Source: JBCBDX01 sp038529265
GTDB taxonomy: Bacteria > Pseudomonadota > Alphaproteobacteria > Rhizobiales > Rhizobiaceae
Assembly: GCA_038529265.1 (NCBI GenBank)
Contig: JBCBDX010000002.1
Location: 310,001-374,000, forward strand
Length of the DNA: 64,000 bases
Direction of reading: 5' to 3'
Shown here: positions 16,984 to 26,959 of the stretch, piece by piece
Numbering within the stretch: the first letter of the stretch is position 1
How the letters are laid out: every line of letters begins with the position of its first letter
Notes under the pieces: model-generated
The model's database searches: none
Told to the model about the DNA's origin: nothing
The model's input: the letters and a program-made list of their open reading frames with translations, nothing else
Position numbers and translations under genes: made by a program

Positions 16984-18432
16984 TCAGAAGAAAGACATGG
17001 CGGCGGTTTCAGCATAAACCGCCAGTGGCGCGCCAAAGACAATGTATCCGATCACAAAAACGCCCGAGGCAACCATTACCAATCGAAGCTCATTTGCCGT
17101 TGGAATAAACCTTCCCACGGGCTCATCGAACCACATGATTTTGACGATCCTCAGATAATAAAAGGCGCCAACGACAGAAGCCAGAACGCCGATGATCGCG
17201 AGCGGCCATAGACCTGCTTCAACGGCTGCCAGGAACACATACCATTTGCCCCAAAAACCGGCGAACGGCGGAATGCCTGCCAGTGAGAACATAAGCGCCG
17301 TCAAAATTGCCGCCATCAAAGTGTTATTGGATGCAAAGCCTGCAAGGTCGTCGATTTGCTCGACATTGCCTTCATCCTTGCGGCGCATCGCCAGAATGAA
17401 TGCAAAAGTGCCAAGCGTCATGACCAGATAGATGGCCATATAAATAGCGACCCCTTTAACACCATCGATCGTTCCTGCAGCCAAACCAACCAAAGCGTAG
17501 CCCATATGACCGATTGAGGAATAGGCCATCAGGCGCTTGATATTGCGCTGGCCAATCGCTGCAATTGACCCCAACAACATGGAAGCGATGGCAATGAAGA
17601 CGATAATCTGCTGCCAGTCAGCCGTCGCAGGGCCAAAGGCGTCAACGACGACACGCACCAGCATTGCCATGGCCGCCATCTTGGGTGCAGCTGCAAAGAA
17701 TGCGGTCACTGGCGTTGGTGCGCCTTCGTAAACATCGGGCGTCCACATGTGGAACGGCACAGCAGATATCTTGAAGGCAAGGCCAGCCAGTAGAAAAACT
17801 AGACCGAACAACAAGCCGATAGAACGCTCATCCTGCCCCGCAATCGCGGTTGCAATCTGGGCGAAATCAATCGTTCCAGTAAAGCCGTAGATCAGAGAAA
17901 TGCCGTAAAGCATCATGCCAGAAGACAATGCGCCGAGCATGAAATATTTCAGGCCTGCTTCCGTAGAGCGGCCACTGTCGCGGTTGATGGCGGCAATGAC
18001 ATAAAGCGCCAATGATTGAAGTTCGAGGCCCATATAGAGCGTCAGTAAGTTGTTTGCTGATATCATCAGCAACATACCGAGCGTCGATAGGACAATCAGG
18101 ACCGGGAACTCAAAGCGATCAAACTTCTCCTCCCGTGCGAAACCTACCGACATGATCAGTGCGATCACTGAACCACTAATGGTCAGCACTTTCATGAAGA
18201 ATGCAAATGCATCGTGGACATAGGCACCATTGAAAGCGTCGCCACGTTGCTCAAACAGGATCATCCACGCCAGTGCGGCGATAAGCAGGGCCACGCTCAA
18301 GGAGGTAACCAGCGAGTTGGCTTTGTCTTTATTGGCGAAAACACCGATCATCAACAGCGCCATCGCGCCGACGGCGAGCATAAGCTCTGGGATGATGATT
18401 GAAATACTTGAGGCGAGTTCTTCTGCAGTCAT
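16984..18432 (-). CDS. nuoN: NADH-quinone oxidoreductase subunit N
   Basis: A proton-pumping antiporter-like subunit of respiratory complex I, 482 residues, with about 14 transmembrane helices. The conserved KISAVPFHMWTPDVYEGAPTPVTAF segment carries the Lys and Pro residues of the broken-helix channel. The ATG at 18432 has GAG seven bases upstream. A GTG five codons earlier would overlap the nuoM stop as GTGA and is an alternative. Confidence 0.95.
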   Translation of the reverse strand: MTAEELASSISIIIPELMLAVGAMALLMIGVFANKDKANSLVTSLSVALLIAALAWMILFEQRGDAFNGAYVHDAFAFFMKVLTISGSVIALIMSVGFAREEKFDRFEFPVLIVLSTLGMLLMISANNLLTLYMGLELQSLALYVIAAINRDSGRSTEAGLKYFMLGALSSGMMLYGISLIYGFTGTIDFAQIATAIAGQDERSIGLLFGLVFLLAGLAFKISAVPFHMWTPDVYEGAPTPVTAFFAAAPKMAAMAMLVRVVVDAFGPATADWQQIIVFIAIASMLLGSIAAIGQRNIKRLMAYSSIGHMGYALVGLAAGTIDGVKGVAIYMAIYLVMTLGTFAFILAMRRKDEGNVEQIDDLAGFASNNTLMAAILTALMFSLAGIPPFAGFWGKWYVFLAAVEAGLWPLAIIGVLASVVGAFYYLRIVKIMWFDEPVGRFIPTANELRLVMVASGVFVIGYIVFGAPLAVYAETAAMSFF

Positions 18433-18443
18433 ATCAGTCTCAA

Positions 18444-19961
18444 TCACTCCACCGTGGCGGCCAGCTCGGTCGCCGCTGCGGCTTCAAGCGCCGCTTGATA
18501 GTCCGTCAAAAGTGCATCCACACTTGGCCCCAGCACGTCCAGCACCGGTGCGGGATAGACACCGAAATAGATAACAAGGACTGCGAGCGTGATCAGCATG
18601 GAGCGCTCACGCAGGTTCAAATCCAGCATGGATTTGAGCGTCTCCTTTTCGAGCACACCGAAGATGATGCGGCGATAAAGCCAAAGCGCATACCCTGCCG
18701 ACAGGATCACACCGGTTGTGGCGAAAACTGCAAACCAGGTATTGACCTGGAAAAGTCCCATGAGTGTGAGGAACTCGCCGACAAAGCCGGACGTTCCTGG
18801 CAAGCCGACATTGGCCATGGTGAACACCATGAAGACCAACGCATAGGCGGGCATATTCTGAACCAGACCACCATAGGCTGCAATTTCCCGCGTATGGAGG
18901 CGGTCGTAAACAACACCGACGCACAAGAATAGCGCGCCGGAGATCAGCCCGTGCGATAGCATCTGATAGATCGCGCCCTCAACGCCCTGCGCGTTGGCCG
19001 CAAAGATGCCCATTGTCACGAACCCCATATGTGCCACCGAAGAGTAAGCGATCAACTTCTTCATATCGCTTTGCATCATGGCCACGAGCGAGGTGTAGAT
19101 GATGGCGATCACCGAGAGCAGGAAGACAATCCATGCCAAGTCAGCTGAGGCGAGCGGGAACATGCCAAGCGAGAAACGGATGAAGCCGTAACCACCCAGC
19201 TTCAACAGGATACCGGCCAGAATAACCGAACCGGCAGTTGGTGCTTCGACGTGTGCATCCGGCAGCCAAGTGTGGACAGGCCACATCGGCATTTTAACAG
19301 CGAACGAGGCAAAGAAAGCCAACCAGAGCCAGAACTGCATTTCCGCGGAAAATTCATACGCCAAGAGCTCAGGGATCGATGTGGTGCCAGTCTCCCAATA
19401 CATCGCCATGATGGCAAGCAGCATGAGGACTGAACCCAGCAGCGTGTAGAGGAAGAACTTGAACGAGGCATAGACGCGTCGCGCGCCACCCCAAACGCCG
19501 ATGATAATGAACATCGGCACAAGGCCGGCTTCAAAGAAGACATAGAACAGAACAATGTCGAGCGCGCAGAAGACACCGATGACCAGCGTTTCAAGCAGCA
19601 GAAACGCGATCATATACTCTTTGACGCGTGTCGTTATCGTCTCCCAAGATGCCAGAATACAGAACGGCATCAGGAATGTCGTCAGAATGACGAAGAGCAT
19701 AGAGATGCCATCAACGCCCATGCGATAGGTCAAGCCACCGCCGAGCCATTCGGCCTCTTCCACAAACTGGAACCCAGGGTTGGAATAATCGAAGCCAAGC
19801 CAGATCGACAGGGAGATGAAGAAGGTAAAAACAGTGGTCAGGAGCGAGACCATCCGAATGTTCTTCAGGCCCATCTCGCTTTCTTCATTGATAAAGAGCA
19901 GAACCAGAAGACCGACCAGCGGCAGAAAGGTGATCAGCGAAAGAATTGGTACACCGGCCAT
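18444..19961 (-). CDS. nuoM: NADH-quinone oxidoreductase subunit M
   Basis: A membrane antiporter-like subunit of complex I with about 14 helices, 505 residues. It contains the conserved KMPMWPVHTWLPDAHVEAPTAGSV channel segment and the Glu of FFEAGLVPMF. The start at 19961 is fixed by GGAGGAG seven bases upstream and a one-base TGATG overlap with nuoL. A longer frame extends into nuoL and is rejected. Confidence 0.96.
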   Translation of the reverse strand: MAGVPILSLITFLPLVGLLVLLFINEESEMGLKNIRMVSLLTTVFTFFISLSIWLGFDYSNPGFQFVEEAEWLGGGLTYRMGVDGISMLFVILTTFLMPFCILASWETITTRVKEYMIAFLLLETLVIGVFCALDIVLFYVFFEAGLVPMFIIIGVWGGARRVYASFKFFLYTLLGSVLMLLAIMAMYWETGTTSIPELLAYEFSAEMQFWLWLAFFASFAVKMPMWPVHTWLPDAHVEAPTAGSVILAGILLKLGGYGFIRFSLGMFPLASADLAWIVFLLSVIAIIYTSLVAMMQSDMKKLIAYSSVAHMGFVTMGIFAANAQGVEGAIYQMLSHGLISGALFLCVGVVYDRLHTREIAAYGGLVQNMPAYALVFMVFTMANVGLPGTSGFVGEFLTLMGLFQVNTWFAVFATTGVILSAGYALWLYRRIIFGVLEKETLKSMLDLNLRERSMLITLAVLVIYFGVYPAPVLDVLGPSVDALLTDYQAALEAAAATELAATVE

Positions 19962-21961
19962 CAAGCTGCTCCTCCGAGCATAATCCATGTGACCAGTGCC
20001 GCCACACCAATGATCATTGCGAATGCATAGTGATAGACGAAGCCAGACTGAATTTTCGTTGCCCGTGCTGTCAGGTCAGACACGCGCGCAGCGATACCGT
20101 TTGGTCCAAAGCCGTCAATGAGCCAGCCATCTCCGCGTTTCCAAAGGAAAGTACCAAGCCGTTTGGCGGGGTTCACAAACAAGAAGTCGTATAGTTCGTC
20201 AACGTACCATTTGTTGAGCAGGAATTGATACAAATGATTGTTGCGGGCTGCCAATGCTGCCGGAAAATCCGGGCGCCGGATATACATGTACCAAGCCGCT
20301 ACAAAGCCGATGGCCATCACAATTGCTGGCGACCATTTCACCCAATACGGCACCTTGTGGAACGTATCCAAGATTTTGTTTTCGGGGCCCACGAAGAGAG
20401 CTGTACGGAAAAACTCGTTGAACCAACCGTGATGATTATCACCGTGGCCAACGAAAGCTTCATGGAAAACCACACCTGCCAACAGCGCACCAGCGGCCAG
20501 AACATAAAGCGGCACCAGCATTACTGGTGGCGATTCATGGATATGAGACATAACGTCCGCCGTTGCCCGGGGCTGACCGTGGAAGGTCATGAAGATAAGC
20601 CGCCACGAATAGAAGCTGGTGAATAAAGCTGCGATCACCAGCGTTACGAAAGCAAAAGAAGCCGCAGGGTTTGTTGCCACAAATGCACTTTCGATGATCG
20701 CATCTTTGGAGAAGAAGCCAGCTGTACCGATAATGGTGCCCGGAATACCAAGACCCGTAAGCGCCACCGTTCCAATAATCATCATCCAATAGGTGGCCGG
20801 AATATGCGTGCGCAGGCCACCCATTTTGCGCATATCCTGCTCATCGCTGACAGCGTGGATCACAGAGCCTGCGCCGAGGAACAACAGCGCTTTGAAGAAA
20901 GCATGTGTGAACAGGTGGAAGATGGCTGCCCCATAAGCGCCAATTCCAAGCGCGACAAACATGTAGCCGAGCTGCGAACAGGTAGAATATGCAATCACGC
21001 GCTTAATGTCGTTTTGTACGAGACCCACCGTTGCCGCGAAGAAGGCGGTGATCGCACCAATAATCGTGATGATCGTGAGCGCATCGACCGATAATTCAAA
21101 GATCGGCGACATACGCGCCACCATGAAGACACCGGCAGTAACCATGGTCGCAGCGTGAATAAGCGCGGAAACCGGTGTTGGGCCTTCCATCGCGTCCGGC
21201 AGCCATGTGTGCAGCAGGAACTGCGCCGACTTACCCATGGCGCCCATGAAGAGCAGCAAGCAGACGATTGTCAGCGCGCCACCGCGAGAAAGCTCATAAC
21301 CAAGGAAGTTAAGCACGACCTCGTCAGCACCTACAGCGCCCGGTGCAAATTGCGCGGCATTGGCAAAGATGGTGTCGAAGTTGACCGAACCAAAAAGAAC
21401 AAAAACTCCAAAAATACCCAGCGCATAGCCAAAATCGCCCACGCGGTTGACGATGAAGGCCTTCATCGCCGCATTGTTCGCGGACGGCTTTTTGTACCAA
21501 AAACCGATCAAGAGATAGGAAGCGACCCCCACACCTTCCCAGCCGAAGAACATCTGAACCAGATTGTCAGATGTCACCAACATCAACATGGAGAAGGTAA
21601 AGAAGGACAGATAAGCAAAAAAGCGTGGGCGGTGCGGATCGTGATGCATGTACCCGATGGAGTATATGTGCACCAAAGCTGAAACGGTGTTCACTACAAC
21701 CAGCATGACGACGGTCAGCGTGTCGATGCGGAAAGCCCATGAGACATCCAGATTGCCGGATTGAATCCAGCGCAATACTTCAACGGTACGCGGCTCAACT
21801 TCGGAAAAACCGACTTGGATAAAGGCGACCCATGAAAGTATCGCAGCGATGACCAAAAAACCGGAAGTGATGTACTCACTGGCTTTCGCGCCGATATGGC
21901 GGCCACCAAACCCTGCGATGAGCGCGCCCAGAAGCGGGAGAAATACAATCAAATGATACAT
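19961..21961 (-). CDS. nuoL: NADH-quinone oxidoreductase subunit L
   Basis: The distal antiporter-like subunit of complex I, 666 residues. Its 14-helix core includes FFGWEGVGVASYLLIGFW and LLHTWLPDAMEGPTPVSALIHAATMVTAG. The C-terminal part holds the long lateral helix that runs along the membrane arm and anchors NuoM and NuoN. It lies 14 bases after nuoK and overlaps nuoM by one base. Confidence 0.97.
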   Translation of the reverse strand: MYHLIVFLPLLGALIAGFGGRHIGAKASEYITSGFLVIAAILSWVAFIQVGFSEVEPRTVEVLRWIQSGNLDVSWAFRIDTLTVVMLVVVNTVSALVHIYSIGYMHHDPHRPRFFAYLSFFTFSMLMLVTSDNLVQMFFGWEGVGVASYLLIGFWYKKPSANNAAMKAFIVNRVGDFGYALGIFGVFVLFGSVNFDTIFANAAQFAPGAVGADEVVLNFLGYELSRGGALTIVCLLLFMGAMGKSAQFLLHTWLPDAMEGPTPVSALIHAATMVTAGVFMVARMSPIFELSVDALTIITIIGAITAFFAATVGLVQNDIKRVIAYSTCSQLGYMFVALGIGAYGAAIFHLFTHAFFKALLFLGAGSVIHAVSDEQDMRKMGGLRTHIPATYWMMIIGTVALTGLGIPGTIIGTAGFFSKDAIIESAFVATNPAASFAFVTLVIAALFTSFYSWRLIFMTFHGQPRATADVMSHIHESPPVMLVPLYVLAAGALLAGVVFHEAFVGHGDNHHGWFNEFFRTALFVGPENKILDTFHKVPYWVKWSPAIVMAIGFVAAWYMYIRRPDFPAALAARNNHLYQFLLNKWYVDELYDFLFVNPAKRLGTFLWKRGDGWLIDGFGPNGIAARVSDLTARATKIQSGFVYHYAFAMIIGVAALVTWIMLGGAA

Positions 21962-21975
21962 GTGTTAGACCCCGA

Positions 21976-22284
21976 TCAGCCTTTCATCATGTTGACGTCT
22001 TCGACCGCGATGGAACCACGGTTTCGGTAGAAGACTACGAGTATAGCAAGACCGATTGCCGCTTCCGCCGCGGCTACGGTCAACACAAATAGCGCAAAGA
22101 CCTGCCCGACCAGATCCTGTAAGTGCGCTGAAAACGCGATGAAGTTCAGGTTTACCGCCAACAGGATGAGCTCAATACTCATGAGGATGACGATGACGTT
22201 CTTGCGGTTCAAAAAGATACCGAAAATACCGATTACAAACAGCAGGCCGGAAACGGTCAGATAATGGGCGATGGTCACAGTCAT
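21976..22284 (-). CDS. nuoK: NADH-quinone oxidoreductase subunit K
   Basis: A 102-residue membrane subunit of complex I (ND4L type) with three helices. The two conserved membrane glutamates are in MSIELILLAVNLN and AAAEAAIGLAI. These take part in the central proton channel at the junction of NuoJ and NuoN. It starts two bases after the nuoJ stop, so the pair is tightly coupled. Confidence 0.96.
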   Translation of the reverse strand: MTVTIAHYLTVSGLLFVIGIFGIFLNRKNVIVILMSIELILLAVNLNFIAFSAHLQDLVGQVFALFVLTVAAAEAAIGLAILVVFYRNRGSIAVEDVNMMKG

Positions 22285-22286
22285 GG

Positions 22287-22913
22287 TCAGATGCCCTTCC
22301 CTGATTCAACGTCAACAAGCTCCATGGCTTCCTCCGGCGTCCGGCGTACCTGCGCACCCATGTCCTGACGCTTCACACCTGGCTTGGGTGGGCGAAGTGT
22401 CAGAACGATTGCGCCAATCATCGCCACCAGAAGCACCATGCCTGCAATCTGAAAGAACAGCACATAGTCGGTATAAAGCACATCGCCGAGCGCAGCCGTG
22501 TTCTGGCGGGTAGCAGGATCGGGCGTCGGTAGCGCAACATTGTCAGGTTTCTCTACCGACAGAATGTTTCCGCCGACTACGATCAGAATTTCCAACGCCA
22601 AAACGACGCCGACAAGCAAGCCGATGGGCGCGTAATCAAGCATACCGCGCTTCATGGATGCGAAATCAACATCCAGCATCATCACAACGAAAAGGAAGAG
22701 GACTGCAACTGCGCCAACATAAACAACCAGCAAGATCATGCCGAGGAACTCAGCGCCTGTCAGAAGGAACAACGCCGCTGCGTTAAAGAAAGTCAGGATT
22801 AGATAAAGAACCGAATGAACCGGGTTACGCGACACAACCACCATCACGGCGCTTGCAATAGCGATAAATGCAAACATGTAGAAAAAGGCCGCGCCCAGTC
22901 CGGTCAACAGCAT
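22287..22913 (-). CDS. nuoJ: NADH-quinone oxidoreductase subunit J
   Basis: A 208-residue ND6-type membrane subunit of complex I with five helices. The sequence ILLVVYVGAVAVLFLFVVMM contains the conserved pi-bulge helix that rotates during turnover. The C-terminus is polar and cytoplasmic. A 100-base gap without a recognisable gene separates it from nuoI, larger than the other junctions in this part of the operon. Confidence 0.95.
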   Translation of the reverse strand: MLLTGLGAAFFYMFAFIAIASAVMVVVSRNPVHSVLYLILTFFNAAALFLLTGAEFLGMILLVVYVGAVAVLFLFVVMMLDVDFASMKRGMLDYAPIGLLVGVVLALEILIVVGGNILSVEKPDNVALPTPDPATRQNTAALGDVLYTDYVLFFQIAGMVLLVAMIGAIVLTLRPPKPGVKRQDMGAQVRRTPEEAMELVDVESGKGI

Positions 22914-23013
22914 TTTATCCCGATCCCTTCATGCGGATTGAAATTGCTCAACCCGATAATTCTTATTGCGCTGCAATAACCCGACACGGCGCAATGTCCA
23001 GTTCTTCTTTTGC

Positions 23014-23505
23014 TCACCTATAAGGCGAGTCGAGTGCGATGTTACGCGCGATTTCCCGCTCCCAACGATCTCCGTTGGCCAGCAGCTTGTCCTTGTCATA
23101 ATAGAGCTCTTCACGCGTCTCAGTGGCGAACTCGAAATTCGGCCCTTCGACGATGGCATCCACCGGGCAAGCCTCCTGGCAGAAACCGCAATAAATGCAT
23201 TTGACCATATCAATGTCGTAGCGCACCGTACGCCGCGTGCCATCATTGCGACGCGGCCCTGCTTCGATCGTGATGGCCTGTGCTGGGCAGATCGCCTCGC
23301 AAAGCTTGCAAGCAATGCAGCGCTCTTCACCATTGGGATAACGGCGCAGCGCGTGCTCACCGCGAAAACGCGGCGACAGTTTACCCTTCTCATGCGGGTA
23401 ATTCAGCGTAGCCTTGGGCGCAAAGAAGCGCCGCATGGCCAAACCGAAGGCTGTTACAAACTCAAGTAGCAGAAGTGATTTAGCAGCCTGTGCAAGATTG
23501 CTCAT
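23014..23505 (-). CDS. nuoI: NADH-quinone oxidoreductase subunit I
   Basis: A 163-residue iron-sulfur subunit (TYKY type) of complex I. Two complete 4Fe-4S motifs, CIACKLCEAICP and CIYCGFCQEACP, hold clusters N6a and N6b, which carry electrons towards cluster N2. An N-terminal amphipathic segment fixes it to the membrane arm. It begins three bases after nuoH. Confidence 0.97.
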   Translation of the reverse strand: MSNLAQAAKSLLLLEFVTAFGLAMRRFFAPKATLNYPHEKGKLSPRFRGEHALRRYPNGEERCIACKLCEAICPAQAITIEAGPRRNDGTRRTVRYDIDMVKCIYCGFCQEACPVDAIVEGPNFEFATETREELYYDKDKLLANGDRWEREIARNIALDSPYR

Positions 23506-23508
23506 TTC

Positions 23509-24543
23509 TTACGCCCACCCTGTAATTTTCAGGAACGCGGCTGTTGCGACAACCATGAAGAGAGAAATTGGCAAGAACACTTTCCAGCCCAGACGCATCA
23601 GTTGGTCGTAGCGATAGCGCGGCACGATTGTCTTCACGATGGAGAACATGAAGAACACCAGGCAAAGCTTGAACACGAACCAGAAAACGCCCGGCACCCA
23701 TGTGAACGGGGCAAAGTCAAAAGGTGGTAACCACCCACCCATGAAGAGGATGACAGTCAATGCGCACATCAGCAGGATCGCAATGTACTCGCCGAGCATG
23801 AACATCATGTATGGCGTCGATGAATATTCGATCATGTGACCAGCAACGAGCTCAGACTCCGCTTCGACCAGATCGAACGGTGGGCGGTTTGTCTCTGCCA
23901 GAGCCGAGATAAAGAAGATAACAAACATCGGGAACAGGCCGAGCCAGTGCCAATCAAGGAAAGAGTTTGGCAGGCCGATCCACGTTCCGATACCGTCCTT
24001 CTGCGCAAGCACAATGTCTGTTAGCGACAATGAGCCAACCAAGAGAAGTACGGTCACGATCACAAAGCCAATGGACACCTCATAGGAAACCATTTGCGCT
24101 GCCGATCGCAGTGCACCCAGAAACGGATATTTTGAGTTGGATGCCCAGCCCGCCATGATCACGCCGTAGACTTCCAATGATGAAATGGCGAATACGTAAA
24201 GAATGCCGACATTGATCGTTGCAACGGCCCAGCCTTCGCTGACAGGGATCACAGCCCATGCGGCAAGCGCGAGAACAGCCGAAATCAACGGAGCCAAAAG
24301 GAAAATACCCTTTGATGCGCCTGAAGGAATGATCGGCTCTTTGATGACAAATTTCAGCAAATCGGCAAATGATTGTAGCAGGCCAAACGGGCCAACAACG
24401 TTAGGGCCCCGACGGCTCATCACCGCCGCCCAGACCTTGCGATCCGCGTAAAGGATGAATGCAGTAAAGACGAGCAAGGCCACCAGCAACACAAGCGATT
24501 GGAAGACAATGATAAGGCCGGGCCAGATGATGGTTTCAAACAT
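23509..24543 (-). CDS. nuoH: NADH-quinone oxidoreductase subunit H
   Basis: A 344-residue ND1-type membrane subunit with eight helices that forms the quinone-entry chamber of complex I. Conserved regions include ADRKVWAAVMSRRGPNVVGP, ASNSKYPFLGALRSAAQMVSYE and AETNRPPFDLVEAESELVAG. It lies 14 bases after nuoG. Confidence 0.97.
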   Translation of the reverse strand: MFETIIWPGLIIVFQSLVLLVALLVFTAFILYADRKVWAAVMSRRGPNVVGPFGLLQSFADLLKFVIKEPIIPSGASKGIFLLAPLISAVLALAAWAVIPVSEGWAVATINVGILYVFAISSLEVYGVIMAGWASNSKYPFLGALRSAAQMVSYEVSIGFVIVTVLLLVGSLSLTDIVLAQKDGIGTWIGLPNSFLDWHWLGLFPMFVIFFISALAETNRPPFDLVEAESELVAGHMIEYSSTPYMMFMLGEYIAILLMCALTVILFMGGWLPPFDFAPFTWVPGVFWFVFKLCLVFFMFSIVKTIVPRYRYDQLMRLGWKVFLPISLFMVVATAAFLKITGWA

Positions 24544-24557
24544 GGTGCCGGTCTTCC

Positions 24558-26651
24558 TTACTCAGCCGCCTGCGGCAGCTTGCGGTCTCTCGCCAGTTGC
24601 GAGCATTCAGCCATGACTTTTGATGCACGGGCGATGGGATTGGTCAGGTAAAAATCAACAACTGGCGATATGAAACCAGCCTTGTTGATCTTGCCTGCCT
24701 TTTTCGACAATGCCTCAACGTCGCTCGCATCACCGATTTCGATTTCGTCCAAATGCGCCAAATGCGGTGCCGCTCCATACATGGCTGCACGCAGCGCCGT
24801 CAGCGAGTCATATGGCAGCTTCTGCCCCAGGACATCGGATAGTGCGCGAATGATGGCCCAGTCTTCTTTCGCTTCACCGGGTGCAAAAGCCGCGCGTTGC
24901 GTCATCTGCACGCGACCTTCCGTGTTGACGTAAGTCGCCGACTTTTCGGTGTAGGTGCTTGCCGGCAATATGATATCAGCATGGTGTGCACCCACATCAC
25001 CATGGGTGCCGATATAGATGGTTTTTGAACCGGCCTTACGCTTGTCCAAAGGCAGTTCATCCGCCCCAAGCAGGAACAGCACGTCAGCCTCGGTCACCAT
25101 GGAAGCGGCACTCATGCCATCACCACCCGGCACAAATCCGATATCCAGACCGCCGACACGCGAAGCCGCGTTGTGCAGAACCGCAAAGCCGTTCCATTCG
25201 CCAGAAACAGCGCCGTAGGTGCTTGCAACTCTTGCAGCTGTTGCCAAGACGGCCTCTCCATCGCCGCGAGACAAAGCGCCCTGCCCAACAATGATCATGG
25301 GCTTCTTGGCTTTTTTCAGCTTGGCTGCAAATTTGGACTTGCCATCAAGAAGTTCCGCGAGCGTCTCAGGACCTGCCCCGAGATAATCATAATCATAACG
25401 CAAATCGCCCAAATCCTCACCAATTGCTCCAATAGCAACGGGAGCGGCGCGCCAGGCGCGGCGGATGCGGGCATTGAGAACCGAAGCTTCAAAACGCGGA
25501 TTTGCGCCGACGATCAAAATGGCGTCCGCTTCATCAATGCCATTGATGGATGGATTGAAGATGTAAGAACCACGACCAAGTGACGGGTCAAGTTTGGCGC
25601 CATCCTGACGGCAATCGATGTTGACCGAACCGATTTTGTCCATCAGTTGCTTGAGAGCAAACATCTCTTCGGCACCTGCCAGGTCGCCGGCAATCGCGCC
25701 GATGCCATCTGGAGCAACACCCTCAAGCGCTGCTTTGACCGCATGAAATGCTTGGCTCCAAGTCGCGGGCTTCAGCTTGCCGTCCGCGCCTTTGACATAC
25801 GGGCGATCCAGACGTTGCGTACGCAAACCATCCCAGATGAAGCGTGTCTTGTCAGAAATCCATTCCTCGTTCACGTCTTCATTGACGCGCGGCATGATGC
25901 GCATGACTTCGCGGCCACGCGTATCAACGCGGATGGCTGATCCGACCGCATCCATTACATCGATGCTTTCGGTCTTGGTCAGTTCCCAAGGGCGGGCTTG
26001 GAACGCGTAAGGACGTGATGTCAGTGCGCCAACCGGGCAAAGGTCAATCACATTACCCTGCAATTCGGAGCTCATTGCCTCTTCGAGGTATGTTGTAATC
26101 TCGGCATCCTCGCCACGCCCAATCAAGCCAAGTTCGGAGATGCCGGCCACTTCCGTGGTAAAACGAACGCAACGTGTGCAGTGAATGCAGCGCGTCATGA
26201 TCGTTTTGACAAGCGGGCCGATATATTTGTCTTCAACCGCCCTTTTGTTTTCCTGATAGCGCGATGAATCGATCCCGTAGGCCATGGCCTGATCTTGCAG
26301 GTCACACTCTCCGCCCTGATCGCAAATCGGACAATCCAGCGGGTGATTGATGAGCAAGAATTCCATCACACCCTCGCGGGCCTTTTTGACCATCGGCGTG
26401 TTCGTGAATACTTCAGGTGGCTGGCCTTCCGGGCCCGGACGCAAATCTTTCACACCCATTGCGCAAGAAGCAGCAGGTTTCGGCGGGCCGCCTTTTACTT
26501 CAACGAGGCACATTCGACAATTACCGGCAATCGACAGGCGTTCGTGGAAGCAAAAACGCGGTATCTCCGCACCAGCTTCCTCACACGCTTGAAGGATCGT
26601 GAAATGGTCTGGGACCTCGATCTCGTTGCCGTCTACTTTGATCGTCGCCAT
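24558..26651 (-). CDS. nuoG: NADH-quinone oxidoreductase subunit G
   Basis: The 697-residue, 75-kDa-type subunit of the complex I peripheral arm. The N-terminus holds a 2Fe-2S cluster (N1b, with CFHERLSIAGNCRMC), a His-ligated 4Fe-4S cluster (HPLDCPICDQGGECDLQ) and a third cluster with CIHCTRCVRF. The rest is a molybdopterin-oxidoreductase-like domain that no longer binds the cofactor. The gene is preceded by an unusually long 308-base gap, and an intrinsic terminator lies further upstream at 27.7 kb. It may therefore have its own promoter. Confidence 0.96.
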   Translation of the reverse strand: MATIKVDGNEIEVPDHFTILQACEEAGAEIPRFCFHERLSIAGNCRMCLVEVKGGPPKPAASCAMGVKDLRPGPEGQPPEVFTNTPMVKKAREGVMEFLLINHPLDCPICDQGGECDLQDQAMAYGIDSSRYQENKRAVEDKYIGPLVKTIMTRCIHCTRCVRFTTEVAGISELGLIGRGEDAEITTYLEEAMSSELQGNVIDLCPVGALTSRPYAFQARPWELTKTESIDVMDAVGSAIRVDTRGREVMRIMPRVNEDVNEEWISDKTRFIWDGLRTQRLDRPYVKGADGKLKPATWSQAFHAVKAALEGVAPDGIGAIAGDLAGAEEMFALKQLMDKIGSVNIDCRQDGAKLDPSLGRGSYIFNPSINGIDEADAILIVGANPRFEASVLNARIRRAWRAAPVAIGAIGEDLGDLRYDYDYLGAGPETLAELLDGKSKFAAKLKKAKKPMIIVGQGALSRGDGEAVLATAARVASTYGAVSGEWNGFAVLHNAASRVGGLDIGFVPGGDGMSAASMVTEADVLFLLGADELPLDKRKAGSKTIYIGTHGDVGAHHADIILPASTYTEKSATYVNTEGRVQMTQRAAFAPGEAKEDWAIIRALSDVLGQKLPYDSLTALRAAMYGAAPHLAHLDEIEIGDASDVEALSKKAGKINKAGFISPVVDFYLTNPIARASKVMAECSQLARDRKLPQAAE

Positions 26652-26959
26652 GTTTGCTCAGTTCCACCGTCAATCATGGGTGCGCGCATGTTGCTACTCG
26701 CCTTGGCTTATTGCTCAGACGCGGCACCCGATCACATGCGTGCCCGCTATTGCCAACCCAAGCCAGATAATCAAGTCGATCTTTAGCCCCATATGGCTTT
26801 GACCGACAATTTTCTCGCACTTAGGGTCGCATTGCAGCGACATCGCCGTGTATGTGCTTGAGATTTAGACGGTTTATTCAATACGCGCCAACCGTATGCC
26901 GCTTAGAAAGCGGCATAAACGGCGAGGGTTTTTCGTCTCTTGCGAAAAGACAGTCAGGC
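26652..26959. other. Gene-free stretch inside the nuo locus
   Basis: No convincing open frame is seen here on either strand. The region holds a perfect 9-bp hairpin (ATGCCGCTT / AAGCGGCAT, 26896-26916) without a T tail in the leftward direction. It is the largest gap inside the nuo locus and probably contains a promoter for nuoG-N; I could not identify one with confidence. Confidence 0.45.

Noticed and set aside
18399..21682. Several long + strand frames opposite nuoL and nuoM
   Set aside because: They are antisense shadows of membrane-protein codons; His/Gln/Arg-rich composition and no start signals.
22929..23393. Open frame of about 150 codons covering nuoI in another frame
   Set aside because: It runs on the same strand through nuoI, whose two 4Fe-4S motifs show the true frame; composition is Arg/Ser-rich, as expected for a shadow.
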